Shown here piece by piece: positions 7,412 through 7,471 of a stretch of 7,471 nucleotides of DNA (the first letter of the stretch is position 1; each line of letters begins with the position of its first letter). The stretch covers positions 1-7,471 of the forward strand of contig DQSP01000286.1 of the NCBI GenBank assembly GCA_015663215.1, given 5' to 3'. The position numbers and the translations under genes are program-made. The stretch comes from Sulfurimonas sp. (GTDB taxonomy: Bacteria; Campylobacterota; Campylobacteria; Campylobacterales; Sulfurimonadaceae). The notes under the pieces are model-generated. The model was not told the origin of the DNA. It did no database searches and worked only from the letters and a program-made list of their open reading frames with translations.

Positions 7412-7471
7412 TTTTAATCCTCAAATATTTTTAATCCTAATGATACACTTTTAACAAACTAAACTTTTAGC
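7403..7471. other. AT-rich tail with no gene seen
   Basis: About 70 bases after the tRNA hold no open frame with a start and ribosome site, and no second tRNA. A 10-base direct repeat, TTTTAATCCT, occurs at 7412-7421 and 7429-7438; its role is unknown and it may be chance in AT-rich DNA. Confidence 0.5.

Noticed and set aside
7412..7438. Two copies of TTTTAATCCT as a regulatory repeat or start of an array
   Set aside because: There are only two short AT-rich copies 7 bases apart, with no further units before the window ends; chance is likely.
7313..7471. tRNA 3' end as an integration (att) site
   Set aside because: No integrase gene, no second copy of the tRNA 3' end and no change in gene content are visible.

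Overview
The window reads as an acetate-uptake and activation operon from an AT-rich bacterium. It is most likely a Campylobacterota member of the Sulfurimonas/Sulfuricurvum type. That placement rests on AT-rich coding sequence, AAGGA-type ribosome sites, TATAAT promoters with no clear -35 box, and the overall look of the proteins. It is an inference from style, not from a marker gene. All genes lie on the + strand and the DNA is almost fully coding.

Layout: (1) 2-115, the last 37 codons of a probable outer-membrane beta-barrel protein (porin-like). (2) 126-440, a DUF485/YjcH-type small membrane protein. (3) 441-2123, the ActP cation/acetate symporter. (4) 2126-3940, a four-part regulatory-looking protein: degenerate cyclic-nucleotide-binding-like domain, CBS pair, DUF294 GlnD-like nucleotidyltransferase and DUF294 C-terminal domain. 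(5) 3942-4556, a DnaQ-type DEDDh 3'-5' exonuclease. (6) 4570-6531, acetyl-CoA synthetase (acs). (7) 6586-7269, orotidine-5'-phosphate decarboxylase (pyrF), with its own extended -10 promoter. (8) 7313-7402, tRNA-Ser(GCU), followed by about 70 bases with no gene seen.

The first six genes are separated by 0-13 bases, so they very probably form one transcript. Acetate could cross the outer membrane through the barrel protein and the inner membrane through ActP, and Acs would then convert it to acetyl-CoA. The two genes between transporter and synthetase have no obvious metabolic role. A CBS/nucleotidyltransferase protein with a DnaQ-like exonuclease is a recurring companion of acetate-type symporters in Proteobacteria (from memory). 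A plausible but unproven idea is that it senses adenylates, since Acs releases AMP, and controls the pathway.

No mobile element, CRISPR array, phage gene or broken gene was found. The least explained items are the DUF294/exonuclease pair and an 8-bp inverted repeat that brackets the tRNA.
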